A stretch of DNA of 64,000 nucleotides, taken from NCBI RefSeq assembly GCF_009834915.1, contig NZ_WVHS01000004.1:248001-312000 (forward strand), in the 5' to 3' direction. A model generated the notes under the pieces. That model did no database searches, had not been told where the DNA came from, and saw only the letters and a program-made list of their open reading frames with translations. The stretch comes from Hufsiella ginkgonis. GTDB taxonomy: Bacteria > Bacteroidota > Bacteroidia > Sphingobacteriales > Sphingobacteriaceae. Shown here in pieces: positions 51,167 to 59,907 of this stretch; the stretch's first letter is position 1; each line of letters begins with the position of its first letter. A program made the translations under genes and the position numbers.

Positions 51167-52555
51167 ATGGATTCTATTTTTACCCTGGTCAAGGCCGGTA
51201 GTTTCGCAAAGCGATTGACAGCAGTTACCGCAGTTTGCGCCTTATTGAGCCAAACCGAAATAAAGGCGCAGGAAAAGATCACACTGCAGCAGGCCGTGGA
51301 ATACACCCTGAAGAACAACCTGCAGATCAAACAGGCCGCACTGGGCGAAGCGCTGACCGAAGAATCGCTTAAGCTCTCTAAGCTGGCACTTTACCCCACG
51401 CTGAACGCCTCCAACAACCTCAACTTCAGCTTCGGACGCAGCGAAGACCCTACTACCCGGCAATTCGCCAATACGCAGATCACCAACTTAAACAGCTCGG
51501 TTTCGTCGAACGTTACATTGTTCCAGGGGTTCCAGAAATTAAACCAGATCGCCCAGAATAAGTACCAGCTGGAGGCCGACAAGAGCTATACCAATAAGAT
51601 CAAGAACGACCTGCTGCTGCTGGTGGTGAGTACTTATCTCCAGGTACTGGTCAACACCGACTTATTAACGGCCGCACAACAACAGCTTGGTTACTCTAAC
51701 CAGCAGATGGACCGGGTACAGAAATTATTCGATGTAGGTAACAATACGACCGCCGACCTCTCGCAGGCAAAATCACAGGTGGCCACCGCCGACCTGAATG
51801 TGATCAACGCACAAAACCAGCTGGATATTTCTTACCTCAACCTGGCACAGCTGATGGAGCGCGACCCGGCTCAACGCTTCCAGGTAGTATTACCGGCGGT
51901 AGAGGTAGGCGCCATAAACACGAATCTGGACCCCGTGCAATTGTTCATCCGCTCTGCGGAAATTTATCCCGACATTAAGTTAGCCGGCTACAACAGGCTG
52001 GTTGCCGAAAAATCGGTGGAAATAGCCCGCGGAAGCTACCTGCCGCGTTTAACCCTTGGCGGCAATTTAAGCTCCGGCTATTCCGACAGCCGGCGCCGCC
52101 TCAACCCAGTTACCAATACATTAGAGGATTATCCTTTCATCAATCAGTACCAGGATAACTTCAGCCAGTCAATCGGCCTGTCGTTAGCCATCCCGATTTT
52201 TAACGGATCCAGCGCACGGATCGGTGTTCGCAGGGCGAAGATCAATCTTCAAAACGCGGTGATCGCCGAACAGTTACAGAAAAACAACCTGAATAAAACC
52301 ATTAACCAGGCCGTGCTCGATCTCCGCGCGGCGGAAAAAAGCTATTATTCGTCGCAGAGCGCCTTCAGCTCTTCGCAAGACGCGTTCAATGCAACCCAGC
52401 AGCGGTACACGGTAGGACTGGTAAATTCCCTGGACTTTAACCAGGCACAGATCAATTTAAATACCGCGCAGTTTAACCTGATCCAGGCGAAGTATAACCT
52501 GATATTCCGTAACAAAGTGATCGATTACTACCTGGGAAATCCTCTAACCTTTTAA
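51167..52555 (+). CDS. TolC-family outer-membrane efflux protein
   Basis: 462 residues, signal peptide to about residue 35 (LSQTEIKAQ). Typical OEP start ITLQQAVEYTLKNNLQIKQAALGEAL, two similar coiled-coil/barrel halves (LKLSKLALYPTLNASNNLNFSFGR and RGSYLPRLTLGGNLSSGYSD), and the ending FNQAQINLNTAQFNLIQAKYNLIFRNKVIDYYLG. It forms the outer-membrane channel of a tripartite pump. TATTTTAG (51142-51149) and an AGGAG near 51149-51153 precede the ATG. It is followed 23 bases later by the periplasmic adaptor; no inner-membrane permease follows in this window. Confidence 0.94.
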   Translation: MDSIFTLVKAGSFAKRLTAVTAVCALLSQTEIKAQEKITLQQAVEYTLKNNLQIKQAALGEALTEESLKLSKLALYPTLNASNNLNFSFGRSEDPTTRQFANTQITNLNSSVSSNVTLFQGFQKLNQIAQNKYQLEADKSYTNKIKNDLLLLVVSTYLQVLVNTDLLTAAQQQLGYSNQQMDRVQKLFDVGNNTTADLSQAKSQVATADLNVINAQNQLDISYLNLAQLMERDPAQRFQVVLPAVEVGAINTNLDPVQLFIRSAEIYPDIKLAGYNRLVAEKSVEIARGSYLPRLTLGGNLSSGYSDSRRRLNPVTNTLEDYPFINQYQDNFSQSIGLSLAIPIFNGSSARIGVRRAKINLQNAVIAEQLQKNNLNKTINQAVLDLRAAEKSYYSSQSAFSSSQDAFNATQQRYTVGLVNSLDFNQAQINLNTAQFNLIQAKYNLIFRNKVIDYYLGNPLTF

Positions 52556-52578
52556 TCAATTAAAGTTTCAATAGCACA

Positions 52579-53946
52579 ATGAAGAAGAAAAACAATACGC
52601 TGAAATACGTCCTGATCGGGCTTGGGGTCGTTTTGATCCTGGTAATTGCAGGAAGTAAGCTCGGCTGGTTTGGCAAGGGCGACGTCACCCAGGTTGCGAC
52701 CGATAAGTCAGAAAAACGCTCCATTAAAGAAACCGTATCTGCCAGCGGAAAGATCCAGCCGGAAGTTGAGGTAAAACTCAGCTCGGAGGTTTCCGGTGAA
52801 ATCGTAGAGCTATCGGTAAAAGAAGGCGACGTGGTTAAAAAAGGCCAGCTGCTTTGTAAGGTCCGCCCGGACATTCTGCAATCGGGCTACAACCGCGCAG
52901 TGGCCTCGTTAAACAGCCAGAAAGCTTCGCTTGCCGGTACCGAGCAGCAGTTAAAACAGGCACAGGCTAATTTCAAGAATACGGAGGCTGTTTTTAAAAG
53001 AAGTTCGGAACTTTATAAACAAAAAGTACTTTCGGCTTCTGAGTATGATGCCGCCGAGGCACAATATACTTCCGCAAAAGCGAATCTTGAAGCGTTGCGC
53101 CAGAACGTGATCGGTTCCCGCTACGGTATCGACCAATCATCGGCGATGGTGAAAGAAGCCGGCGACAACCTGGCAAAGGCCACTATTTTCGCGCCGGTTG
53201 ACGGTGTGATCTCTAAGCTTTCGGTAGAGCTTGGCGAGCGTGTGGTAGGAACGGCTCAAATGGCAGGTACCGAGATCATGCGCATTTCGAACCTGAACAC
53301 CATGGAAGCGAGTGTTGACGTGAACGAAAGCGACATCAACCGTGTGTCGCTAAATAACGAGGCGGAGATCGAGATCGACGCTTTCCAGGGAAAGAAATTC
53401 AAAGGCGTGGTAACAGAGATCGGAAGCTCTGCAAACGTGGCAGGTACCAGCGCAGACCAGGTGACCAACTTTACCGTAAAGGTGCGGATGCTCCCTGAAT
53501 CCTATGCGGCGCTGATAAAAAGCGGCAACGCCAACACCTCTCCCTTCCGCCCGGGATTGTCGGCGACCGTGGATATCCAGACCAATAAAGTAACCGGGAT
53601 TGCCATTCCTATCCAGGCGGTAACCACACGCGAAGAAGATAAACCGAAAGGCGATGCCGGGAAAGGCCCGCAAAGCGGAAATAACAACAATTCTTCGCAG
53701 CAAAATGAGAAGAAATCTGATGAGCCGGTGAAAGAGTACGTATTCGTTTACAGCGCCGGAAAAGTAAAACAGGTATTGGTTACCACCGGGATCCAGGACG
53801 ATACTTATATCCAGGTGCTGAGCGGATTAAAAGGTGGCGAAGAAGTAGTCTCCCGCCCGTTTAATGCCATTTCCCGGACACTGAAGGACGGCATGGCAGT
53901 AGAGAAGGTGAGCAAAGAGAAACTCTTCACTCCTGAGAAAAAATAG
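52579..53946 (+). CDS. Periplasmic adaptor (membrane-fusion) protein, HlyD/MacA type
   Basis: 455 residues with one N-terminal membrane helix (YVLIGLGVVLILVIAGSKLGW). A lipoyl-like hairpin (VSASGKIQPEVEVKLSSEVSGEIVELSVKEGDVVKKGQLL), a long coiled coil (about 95-195: YNRAVASLNSQKASLAGTEQQLKQ), the second half of the lipoyl domain (IFAPVDGVISKLSVELGERVVG) and beta-barrel domains follow. The region near 360-385 is low-complexity (NNNNSSQQNEKKSDEP), which splits the membrane-proximal domain. It bridges an inner-membrane transporter to TolC. MacA/RND-like partners are expected, but none is adjacent; a terminator follows. Confidence 0.93.
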   Translation: MKKKNNTLKYVLIGLGVVLILVIAGSKLGWFGKGDVTQVATDKSEKRSIKETVSASGKIQPEVEVKLSSEVSGEIVELSVKEGDVVKKGQLLCKVRPDILQSGYNRAVASLNSQKASLAGTEQQLKQAQANFKNTEAVFKRSSELYKQKVLSASEYDAAEAQYTSAKANLEALRQNVIGSRYGIDQSSAMVKEAGDNLAKATIFAPVDGVISKLSVELGERVVGTAQMAGTEIMRISNLNTMEASVDVNESDINRVSLNNEAEIEIDAFQGKKFKGVVTEIGSSANVAGTSADQVTNFTVKVRMLPESYAALIKSGNANTSPFRPGLSATVDIQTNKVTGIAIPIQAVTTREEDKPKGDAGKGPQSGNNNNSSQQNEKKSDEPVKEYVFVYSAGKVKQVLVTTGIQDDTYIQVLSGLKGGEEVVSRPFNAISRTLKDGMAVEKVSKEKLFTPEKK

Positions 53947-53970
53947 TTTTTAGTTAAAAACGATTAACTT

Positions 53971-54011
53971 GTCCCCGTGAATGGCACTGCCGTTCGGGGA
54001 CATTTTATTTT
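53971..54011 (+). terminator. Rho-independent terminator immediately before gpsA
   Basis: GTCCCCG (53971-53977) pairs with CGGGGAC (53995-54001), with an inner TGGCA/TGCC pairing. The stem is followed by ATTTTATTTT (54002-54011), which touches the gpsA ATG at 54012. It would end the TolC/adaptor transcript or control read-through into gpsA. Confidence 0.75.
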
Positions 54012-55019
54012 ATGGAAACATTAACACCCAGGATCGGTATCATTGGCGGGGGAAGCTGGGCCACAGCCATCGTCAAGATGCTGTGCGACAATGACCAGGA
54101 CAAAGAAATTTACTGGTGGATGCGAAGCGCACAAACGGCCGATCACATCCGGAAGTACCGCCACAACCCGAGTTACCTGAGCTCGGTGGAGATCCGCGTG
54201 CCGGCAACGAACATCAGCAACCACATTCGCGAAACCATTGCGCGGGTAGATATCCTGCTTCTTAACGTACCGGCCGCTTTTTTGAAAGAGGCGCTTACCG
54301 GCATCGAACCTTCCGACCTCCGCGGCAAGAAGATCGTATCAGCCATTAAAGGCATCGTGCCGGATGAGAACATGATCATCGGTGAGTTTATGCACGTGCG
54401 CTATGGCATTCCCTTTACCGATATCGTGGTGATCAGCGGCCCCTGTCACGCCGAAGAAGTGGCGCTGGAGAAACTCTCCTACCTGACAATCGCCTCGAGC
54501 GACACCAAATTCGCCGCCGTATTTGCCGCGCTGGTTAATACAAGGTATATCAAAACTAACGTGTCCGACGATATTTACGGCACTGAGTACGCTGCTGTGC
54601 TGAAGAATATTTATGCCATCGCCAGCGGGATCTGTCACGGTGTAGGCTATGGCGACAACTTCCAGGCAGTACTGATCTCCAATGCCATCCGCGAGATAAA
54701 ACGGTTCGTGGACGCCGTGCACCCCATTAACCGCGATATCAAAGAATCGGCCTACCTGGGCGATCTGCTGGTTACCGCTTATTCGCAGTTTAGCAGGAAC
54801 CGTACCTTCGGGAACATGATCGGTAAAGGATATACGGTCCGCTCTGCGCAATTAGAAATGAACATGATCGCTGAGGGATATTACGCCGTGAAATGCCTTT
54901 ACGAGATCAACCGTAACTACGAGGTGAACATGCCTATTTGTAAAGCGGTGTACGCGATCTTATATGAGCGGCAATCTCCCGGCGTAACCATGAGGGCCTT
55001 ATCCGAAGTACTCTCTTAG
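54012..55019 (+). CDS. gpsA: Glycerol-3-phosphate dehydrogenase [NAD(P)+]
   Basis: 335 residues. N-terminal Rossmann motif IGIIGGGSWATAIVKML (8-24), then ISNHIRETIARVDILLLNVPAAFL, VSAIKGIVP, VVISGPCHAEEVALEKLSYLTIAS (GpsA signature) and the catalytic Lys in AAVLKNIYAIASGICHGVGYGDN (Lys near 197). The C-terminal helical domain has LGDLLVTAYSQFSRNRTFG. It makes glycerol-3-phosphate for phospholipid synthesis. The start codon directly abuts the U-tract of the preceding terminator, so either the mRNA starts downstream of the hairpin and is nearly leaderless, or the hairpin is part of the leader. Confidence 0.94.
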   Translation: METLTPRIGIIGGGSWATAIVKMLCDNDQDKEIYWWMRSAQTADHIRKYRHNPSYLSSVEIRVPATNISNHIRETIARVDILLLNVPAAFLKEALTGIEPSDLRGKKIVSAIKGIVPDENMIIGEFMHVRYGIPFTDIVVISGPCHAEEVALEKLSYLTIASSDTKFAAVFAALVNTRYIKTNVSDDIYGTEYAAVLKNIYAIASGICHGVGYGDNFQAVLISNAIREIKRFVDAVHPINRDIKESAYLGDLLVTAYSQFSRNRTFGNMIGKGYTVRSAQLEMNMIAEGYYAVKCLYEINRNYEVNMPICKAVYAILYERQSPGVTMRALSEVLS

Positions 55020-55098
55020 CCGTGACCGGGTAATTTCCACTACTCTTTTCCAAAACTTAGTGCCGAAGGGGTTGTTATCTTTTCAAATACCTACTCAT

Positions 55099-55377
55099 AT
55101 GAAAAAGACAACAAGTTTACTGATGGTGCTTGCCGGAGTAGCAGCCGTTAGCGCCGTGGTGATATACCGCAAAAAATTCGGCACCGACTTTACCGGGCGA
55201 ATTGCCGATACCCTCAACGAAGCCGGCAACAAGATACGCCGCTATGGCCGGCAGTTAAAAGACCGGTTGATGCATGATGTACACGGACCCAACGGCGAGC
55301 ACGTTTATGCGGATATGTACGACAGGCACTTTTACGAAGATCCGCAAGGAAAAAGGATCTACCTGGAAACGACCTAG
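55099..55377 (+). CDS. Small single-pass membrane protein (YtxH-like)
   Basis: 92 residues from MKKTTSLLMVLAGVAAVSAVVIYRKKFG. One membrane helix (5-23) is followed by an amphipathic segment (GRIADTLNEAGNKIRRYGRQLKDRLMHD) and a charged tail ending GKRIYLETT. This is the layout of YtxH-type gas-vesicle-like proteins, although sequence identity is not evident. An upstream in-frame Met (55060) would prepend a non-leader stretch and is disfavoured. TATCTTTT, a near match to the -7 box, lies about 20 bases before the ATG. Confidence 0.7.
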   Translation: MKKTTSLLMVLAGVAAVSAVVIYRKKFGTDFTGRIADTLNEAGNKIRRYGRQLKDRLMHDVHGPNGEHVYADMYDRHFYEDPQGKRIYLETT

Positions 55378-55393
55378 GGCTATCGTACCGGAA

Positions 55394-55438
55394 CGGCCTG
55401 TATCCATCGGCCTTAATAATTTCCGTGGATACAGGCCG
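55394..55438. terminator. Bidirectional hairpin between convergent genes
   Basis: Perfect 13-bp arms CGGCCTGTATCCA (55394-55406) and TGGATACAGGCCG (55426-55438), followed by CTTTCTCTCC. It lies between the small membrane protein gene and the DUF4097-type gene, both ending here. Confidence 0.65.
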
Positions 55439-55453
55439 CTTTCTCTCCTCTTA

Positions 55454-56452
55454 TTATTGCCTCAGGTAAACACTTTTATCGGTGGATTTAAAGATCAGGT
55501 TGATACCGCCGCCGTTAAGCTTACCTTTGATCCGCTCTGCTTGGCGGCCGCCAATCGCATAGGAGTACGTTGAAGCCGGGTATTCCATTATATATCGCTT
55601 GCCATCAGTTAATTTCCCCGTTGATTGACCCGTTATCCCCGCAACTTCAACCACCTGCGTGCCTGGTTGAGCCACGATAGTAGCGGACTGTCCGTTAGTT
55701 GTCGCAATTGCCGGATTCTTACCGGATATGCCGCTGCCGGTTATGGCTGTTATCTCTTTATCGCTCTCGGCTTTTTCTATGCTGATGTCGAATTCCTTTG
55801 CCGCGTAAAGCTTCCCGGCCTGGCTGCTGAGCTCGATGTTTGCTTTTGTCGTAGCAGGAAGGGTAACATCAACATAATCGTGTACGGAAATGATAGATAC
55901 GGGCCCTTTTATGTCACCTTTAAAAACCGCTTCCACCGACCCATATAATGTTGTTACGTTCATGGGCCCCGTGTTATACTCGAGCCTCACTTTATTGTTA
56001 TTTGCAAACACCTCTATTTCGCCTTTAAGGTTTTTAAGGAGCAGAGTTTCCGCTGGTCCGCTCCTGTAGGCCCAATCGAAGTCATTGCGATTGGAAAATG
56101 ACACTTTCATATTTTCAGGCACCTTGATCGTGAGCGTACCGATCGATTTTTTGGCCACCAGTTTTACGCTTACGTCGGTACCGTTTTCTGTTACACTGAT
56201 GCCCAGACCGGTGTTATCTGTATACCCGGTACTGTTGATGTTCACCAGCCCTTTTGCCCGCTCGTCCGGCTCCGGAGCCTCTATCGCCTGCCCCGAAAAA
56301 ATGATCTCCTTCCCGTTATAACCTTCAATGATGGCGTTGGTAAGATTAATCTTGAGATTTCCTGTTGATTTGGTTAAACGATATTCTTTTTGCGCCCGGG
56401 CCAGTATGCCGGCGCTTAAAAGGATGAGTAATAATGTTAGCGTCTTTTTCAT
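55454..56452 (-). CDS. Exported DUF4097-type beta-strand-repeat protein
   Basis: 332 residues with a signal peptide (GILARAQ, 21). The body is rich in beta strands with the repeated pattern of the DUF4097 fold: VSVKLVAKKSIGTLTIKVPENMKVSF, LKNLKGEIEVFANNNKVRLEYNTGPMNVTTLYGSVEAVF, HDYVDVTLPATTKANIELSSQAGKLYA. It is an extracytoplasmic protein of unknown role, commonly the third gene of sigma/anti-sigma operons in Bacteroidota. It is the last gene of the ECF operon, 33 bases after the HEAT-repeat gene. Confidence 0.85.
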   Translation of the reverse strand: MKKTLTLLLILLSAGILARAQKEYRLTKSTGNLKINLTNAIIEGYNGKEIIFSGQAIEAPEPDERAKGLVNINSTGYTDNTGLGISVTENGTDVSVKLVAKKSIGTLTIKVPENMKVSFSNRNDFDWAYRSGPAETLLLKNLKGEIEVFANNNKVRLEYNTGPMNVTTLYGSVEAVFKGDIKGPVSIISVHDYVDVTLPATTKANIELSSQAGKLYAAKEFDISIEKAESDKEITAITGSGISGKNPAIATTNGQSATIVAQPGTQVVEVAGITGQSTGKLTDGKRYIMEYPASTYSYAIGGRQAERIKGKLNGGGINLIFKSTDKSVYLRQ

Positions 56453-56485
56453 TTTATGGATATTTAAGCGTGTTAAGATTTATTG

Positions 56486-57277
56486 TTAAAGTTTGTTCTG
56501 GTTGAGCAGCACCAGGTAAGCACGGTCCCTTACCGCATCCGTGGTTTCCGGATTGCCAGCCAATGCATAGAGCCGTTCGTCGAGCCGCCTGTCATTAACC
56601 CGCGACAGGAGATCGATCAGTCCAAGCTGTACCAGCGGATCTTGCTGACTCGTAAGCGATTGCAGGAATACCCCCGCTACATAACTGTTATTGGCATATT
56701 TCCCGGCAAGGTCCAGTACGGCCAGCCGCACATTGCTATTGGGATCGTGATTAAGCGTTTTGGCGAGGTTGTCGACGATCTCTGCGTTCATCACTTCCGA
56801 TTCACGGATCTTAAGCACCGCCGTTAAACGGGTGCTTGCAGAACTACTGTCGGCCAGGTCGTTGTATATGGCGCTGATGTTTACGCCAGCCTGGTCCCGC
56901 TTGCCTTTTTTTAACACGGATGGACCGGACCTTGAATACGTCGCCCTGGCAATATGATCCGTTTGGGTTCCTGCTACGCTCTTGCCCGTGTCAGCCATAG
57001 CGGTCTGCGGGACTTTAGGTGCCGCTCCCATGGCACGAGGCGCTACGATCGCATGGCGGTTTCGTTGGTTCAACACCAGGTAGGTCAAAGAAAGCATCAG
57101 CATTACCGATGCTGCCGCCATCCATTTATGACCGGCGAAGAGGCGGAACACGTTCTTCTCTTTCTTCGGAAGTGTTTGTAATCCTTCCCTGATCCTGAGG
57201 TAAACTGACTCCGAAGGTTCGAGATGATCGAAGTCATCCCGGTTCTCCTGTACATATTTTTTTAATTGATCATCCAT
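56486..57277 (-). CDS. Single-pass membrane protein with HEAT repeats, putative anti-sigma factor
   Basis: 263 residues. The N-terminal 50 residues (MDDQLKKYVQENRDDFDHLEPSESVYLRIREGL) would be cytoplasmic and could hold the sigma factor, one membrane helix follows (KWMAAASVMLMLSLTYLVL), and the outside part has a low-complexity linker and HEAT-like repeats (LAKTLNHDPNSNVRLAVLDLAGKYA, LQSLTSQQDPLVQLGLIDLLSRV). It overlaps the sigma gene by eight bases. The overlap and topology match anti-sigma factors; no zinc-binding ZAS motif is present. Confidence 0.85.
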   Translation of the reverse strand: MDDQLKKYVQENRDDFDHLEPSESVYLRIREGLQTLPKKEKNVFRLFAGHKWMAAASVMLMLSLTYLVLNQRNRHAIVAPRAMGAAPKVPQTAMADTGKSVAGTQTDHIARATYSRSGPSVLKKGKRDQAGVNISAIYNDLADSSSASTRLTAVLKIRESEVMNAEIVDNLAKTLNHDPNSNVRLAVLDLAGKYANNSYVAGVFLQSLTSQQDPLVQLGLIDLLSRVNDRRLDERLYALAGNPETTDAVRDRAYLVLLNQNKL

Positions 57278-57899
57278 GATACGCTTTGTCTTTTAGAGAT
57301 GATAAGATCTTCTTCCTGGCACGATGGTACTGCGTCCGGACGGTAGCGTGCGAGATACCAAGCATCATTGCAATCTCTTCCTGGGATATATTCTCGAAAA
57401 GGTAAAGACACACCACCGTTTTGTAACCCTGGGGCAGGTTATCGATACTGTTCCTGATATCCTCCAGCTTATTTTCCATGAGCTCGTTGTCTTCCGCATC
57501 GTCGAATACTTCATCACTCATTTCCATATAATCTATTTCTGAAAACTCGATCTTCTTTTTTCGTAAATGAGAAATAGCCTTGTTGATAGCGACTCTCTTT
57601 GCCCATGCTTCAAAATTCTGTATCCTGCTCGATTGGGCGACCTCTCTAAAAACGGTTATGAACGTTTCCTGGAGAATATCTTCTGCTTCGGCGGTATGCG
57701 ACACGAACCGGTGTATCGAGTTGTAAACACGCCGTGCATATCGCTGGTACAACCCGCTATAACCAAGATCGCGGTTTGCCTGGCATAAGGCAATTAGTTC
57801 GCTATCGCTTTTGTTTGCTGTTTGGCCCAATGTGTAAGCTTGTATGGGATATAAAGTAGTTTCTAAAGGGAAGTCGTGCACAACCGGCGATTGTTGCAT
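57270..57899 (-). CDS. ECF-type RNA polymerase sigma factor
   Basis: 209 residues from MQQSPVVHDF. Sigma-2 domain: YSGLYQRYARRVYNSIHRFVSHTAEAEDILQETFITVF, with FEAWAKRVAINKAISHLRKKK. Sigma-4 domain: LPQGYKTVVCLYLFENISQEEIAMMLGISHATVRTQYHRARKKIL, a helix-turn-helix that binds the -35 element. Operon with a HEAT/anti-sigma-like membrane protein and an exported DUF4097 protein. It probably directs its own operon. The start was chosen because upstream codons overlap a terminator and do not look coding. Confidence 0.93.
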   Translation of the reverse strand: MQQSPVVHDFPLETTLYPIQAYTLGQTANKSDSELIALCQANRDLGYSGLYQRYARRVYNSIHRFVSHTAEAEDILQETFITVFREVAQSSRIQNFEAWAKRVAINKAISHLRKKKIEFSEIDYMEMSDEVFDDAEDNELMENKLEDIRNSIDNLPQGYKTVVCLYLFENISQEEIAMMLGISHATVRTQYHRARKKILSSLKDKAYHG

Positions 57900-57923
57900 G
57901 TACCGGATAGAAAAGCATAAAAA

Positions 57924-57956
57924 AAACCGCCTCATAATTAACTTACGAGACGGTTT
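57924..57956 (-). terminator. Rho-independent terminator of the DEAD-box helicase gene
   Basis: Arms AAACCGCCTC (57924-57933) and GAGACGGTTT (57947-57956), with a further TAA/TTA inside. The two mismatches on the plus strand become G.U pairs in minus-strand RNA, and a run of T follows on that strand. It separates the helicase from the sigma operon. Confidence 0.85.
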
Positions 57957-57979
57957 CTTTATCATCTATGGGTTTGCGA

Positions 57980-59773
57980 CTACCATTTCTTCTTCCTGTC
58001 GCCTCCGCTCCTGTCCTCCCGGCGTTTGCCGGAAAAATCGCGGAAGCCGCCCCCGCTATCACGACGGTCACCGCCGGAACGGCGATCTCCGCGGAACGAA
58101 CCACCGCCGCCGAAGCTGCGTTCGCCACGGTTACCGCCTGAGCTTTCCATTCCGCGATCGCCTGCAAGTTCGATCCTCACTTTACGACCCTGGTAATCTA
58201 CCGACTTGAACGCTTGCTGCACCTGGTCGGCCACTGCGTTCTCCACCTCGAAAAAGGTGTAAACACCTTTCAGGTCGATCTTACCCACCGCTTTTCCGCT
58301 GATCTTGCCCTGGCTGCAAATGAATCCCAGCATATCGCCACGAGTGAAATCGTCTACAGAACCGAGATTCATGAACAAACGGGTGTACTCGCTCTTTCCG
58401 CCGTTGCGCGGGAACCGATCGCCGGTACGCTCGAAACCGCGCTCGTCACCGGCATTCAGGTCCGGTGCATTCTGGTAATATTCCAGGAAGCGGTTAAACT
58501 CGAGGGAAGCGAAACGTTTAATAATGTCTTCCTTCGAGAGGTCTTTAAACTCGTCCATGATCCTTGGAATATACTGCTCGATCTGCTCCTCGTTCACTTC
58601 CACATTATGTACTTTATGCACCAACGCGAAGAGTTGCTTTTCACAAACATCGAACCCGTTCGGGATCTCCGCTTTGGTGAACTGCTTGCCGATCACACGC
58701 TCGATCTGGCGGATCTTGCCCAGCTCTTTAGAATTGATGATGGCGATCGATACACCGGTTTTACCGGCACGTGCGGTACGGCCGCTCCTGTGCGTGTAGT
58801 TTTCGATCTCATCCGGCAATGAATAGTTAATTACGTGGGTAACGTCGTTCACGTCGATCCCGCGTGCGGCTACGTCGGTAGCGATAAGCAACTGGAGGCT
58901 GCGTTCACGGTAACGTTTCATTACCTTATCACGCTGCTGCTGCGAAAGGTCGCCGTGAAGCGAATCGGCGTTGTAGCCGTCCTTGATCAAGGCTTCAGCG
59001 ATCTCCTGGGTTTCGATCTTGGTACGGCAAAACACGATACCGAAGATCTCCGGGTTAAAGTCGACGATACGCTTAAATGCCGCATACTTATCGCGCGCAC
59101 GCACCACGTAATATTCGTGGTCGATGTTCACGTTGCCGGTATTTTTGGTACCCATGGTTAACTCATGGGGATCGGTCATGTATTTTTTTGCGATCCTGCG
59201 CACTTCCATCGGCATAGTAGCCGAGAAAAGCCAGGTTTTCTTGTCTTCAGGTGTGGTCGAAAGGATGCTGTCGATATCTTCCTGGAAACCCATGTTGAGC
59301 ATTTCGTCGGCCTCATCAAGTACGACAAAACGTACTTCGGAGAAATCGATTGCTTTACGGTTCAGGATGTCGAGCATACGTCCCGGGGTAGCCACCACGA
59401 TCTGTACGCCTTTGCGGATCGCGCGAAGCTGGTCCATGATACTGGCACCGCCGTATACGGCCACTACGTTTGCATTTTTAATGTTTTTCGCGTAGTTGTT
59501 TATGTCTTTGGTGATCTGTAAACAAAGTTCGCGGGTTGGGCATAGAACTAATGCCTGGGGATGATTTTGGTTAAAGTCCAGTAGTTCTAACAAAGGCAGG
59601 CCAAATGCTGCCGTCTTACCGGTTCCTGTTTGAGCTAATCCGACAAAATCGTTGCTGCCTGAAAGTAATACCGGGATGGCTTGTTCCTGGATCGGTGTGG
59701 GAGTTTCAAATCCCAAATCAGTGATGGCATTAACAATATCATGACGGATACCCAACGTACTAAATGGGTTCAT
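57980..59773 (-). CDS. deaD: DEAD-box RNA helicase with DbpA-type RNA-binding domain
   Basis: 597 residues. Q motif FETPTPIQEQAIPVLL, motif I AQTGTGKTA, Ia PTRELCLQI, GG, II VLDEADEML, III SAT, IV-VI (IVFCRTK, ATDVAARGIDV, HRSGRTARAG). Residues about 460-540 form a DbpA-like RNA-binding domain (RLFMNLGSVDDFTRGDMLGFICSQGKISGKAVGKIDLKGVYTFFEVEN), and the last 55 residues are an RG/GG-rich, arginine-glycine tail (RGERSFGGGGSFRGDRRSGG). It remodels RNA secondary structure, as in ribosome assembly and cold adaptation. A -7 element (59824-59817) leaves a leader of roughly 40 bases. Confidence 0.95.
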   Translation of the reverse strand: MNPFSTLGIRHDIVNAITDLGFETPTPIQEQAIPVLLSGSNDFVGLAQTGTGKTAAFGLPLLELLDFNQNHPQALVLCPTRELCLQITKDINNYAKNIKNANVVAVYGGASIMDQLRAIRKGVQIVVATPGRMLDILNRKAIDFSEVRFVVLDEADEMLNMGFQEDIDSILSTTPEDKKTWLFSATMPMEVRRIAKKYMTDPHELTMGTKNTGNVNIDHEYYVVRARDKYAAFKRIVDFNPEIFGIVFCRTKIETQEIAEALIKDGYNADSLHGDLSQQQRDKVMKRYRERSLQLLIATDVAARGIDVNDVTHVINYSLPDEIENYTHRSGRTARAGKTGVSIAIINSKELGKIRQIERVIGKQFTKAEIPNGFDVCEKQLFALVHKVHNVEVNEEQIEQYIPRIMDEFKDLSKEDIIKRFASLEFNRFLEYYQNAPDLNAGDERGFERTGDRFPRNGGKSEYTRLFMNLGSVDDFTRGDMLGFICSQGKISGKAVGKIDLKGVYTFFEVENAVADQVQQAFKSVDYQGRKVRIELAGDRGMESSGGNRGERSFGGGGSFRGDRRSGGDRRDSGGGFRDFSGKRREDRSGGDRKKKW

Positions 59774-59816
59774 GATAAATTATAAAGCTTCCTGGCGTCA
59801 TTGCCTAAAAGCGGTG

Positions 59817-59824
59817 CAAAGGTA
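59817..59824 (-). promoter_or_regulatory. -7 element TACCTTTG of the DEAD-box gene
   Basis: Exact TAnnTTTG match on the minus strand, 43 bases before the ATG. The nearest TTG is 14 bases upstream, short for a -33 element. Confidence 0.5.
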
Positions 59825-59907
59825 CGGTTTATTATTGGCAATAAAAAGCTACCCGGAGCCTATAGGTGCTTTAACAAAAAGAATAAGATAATGAATACAA
59901 AAGTGCG

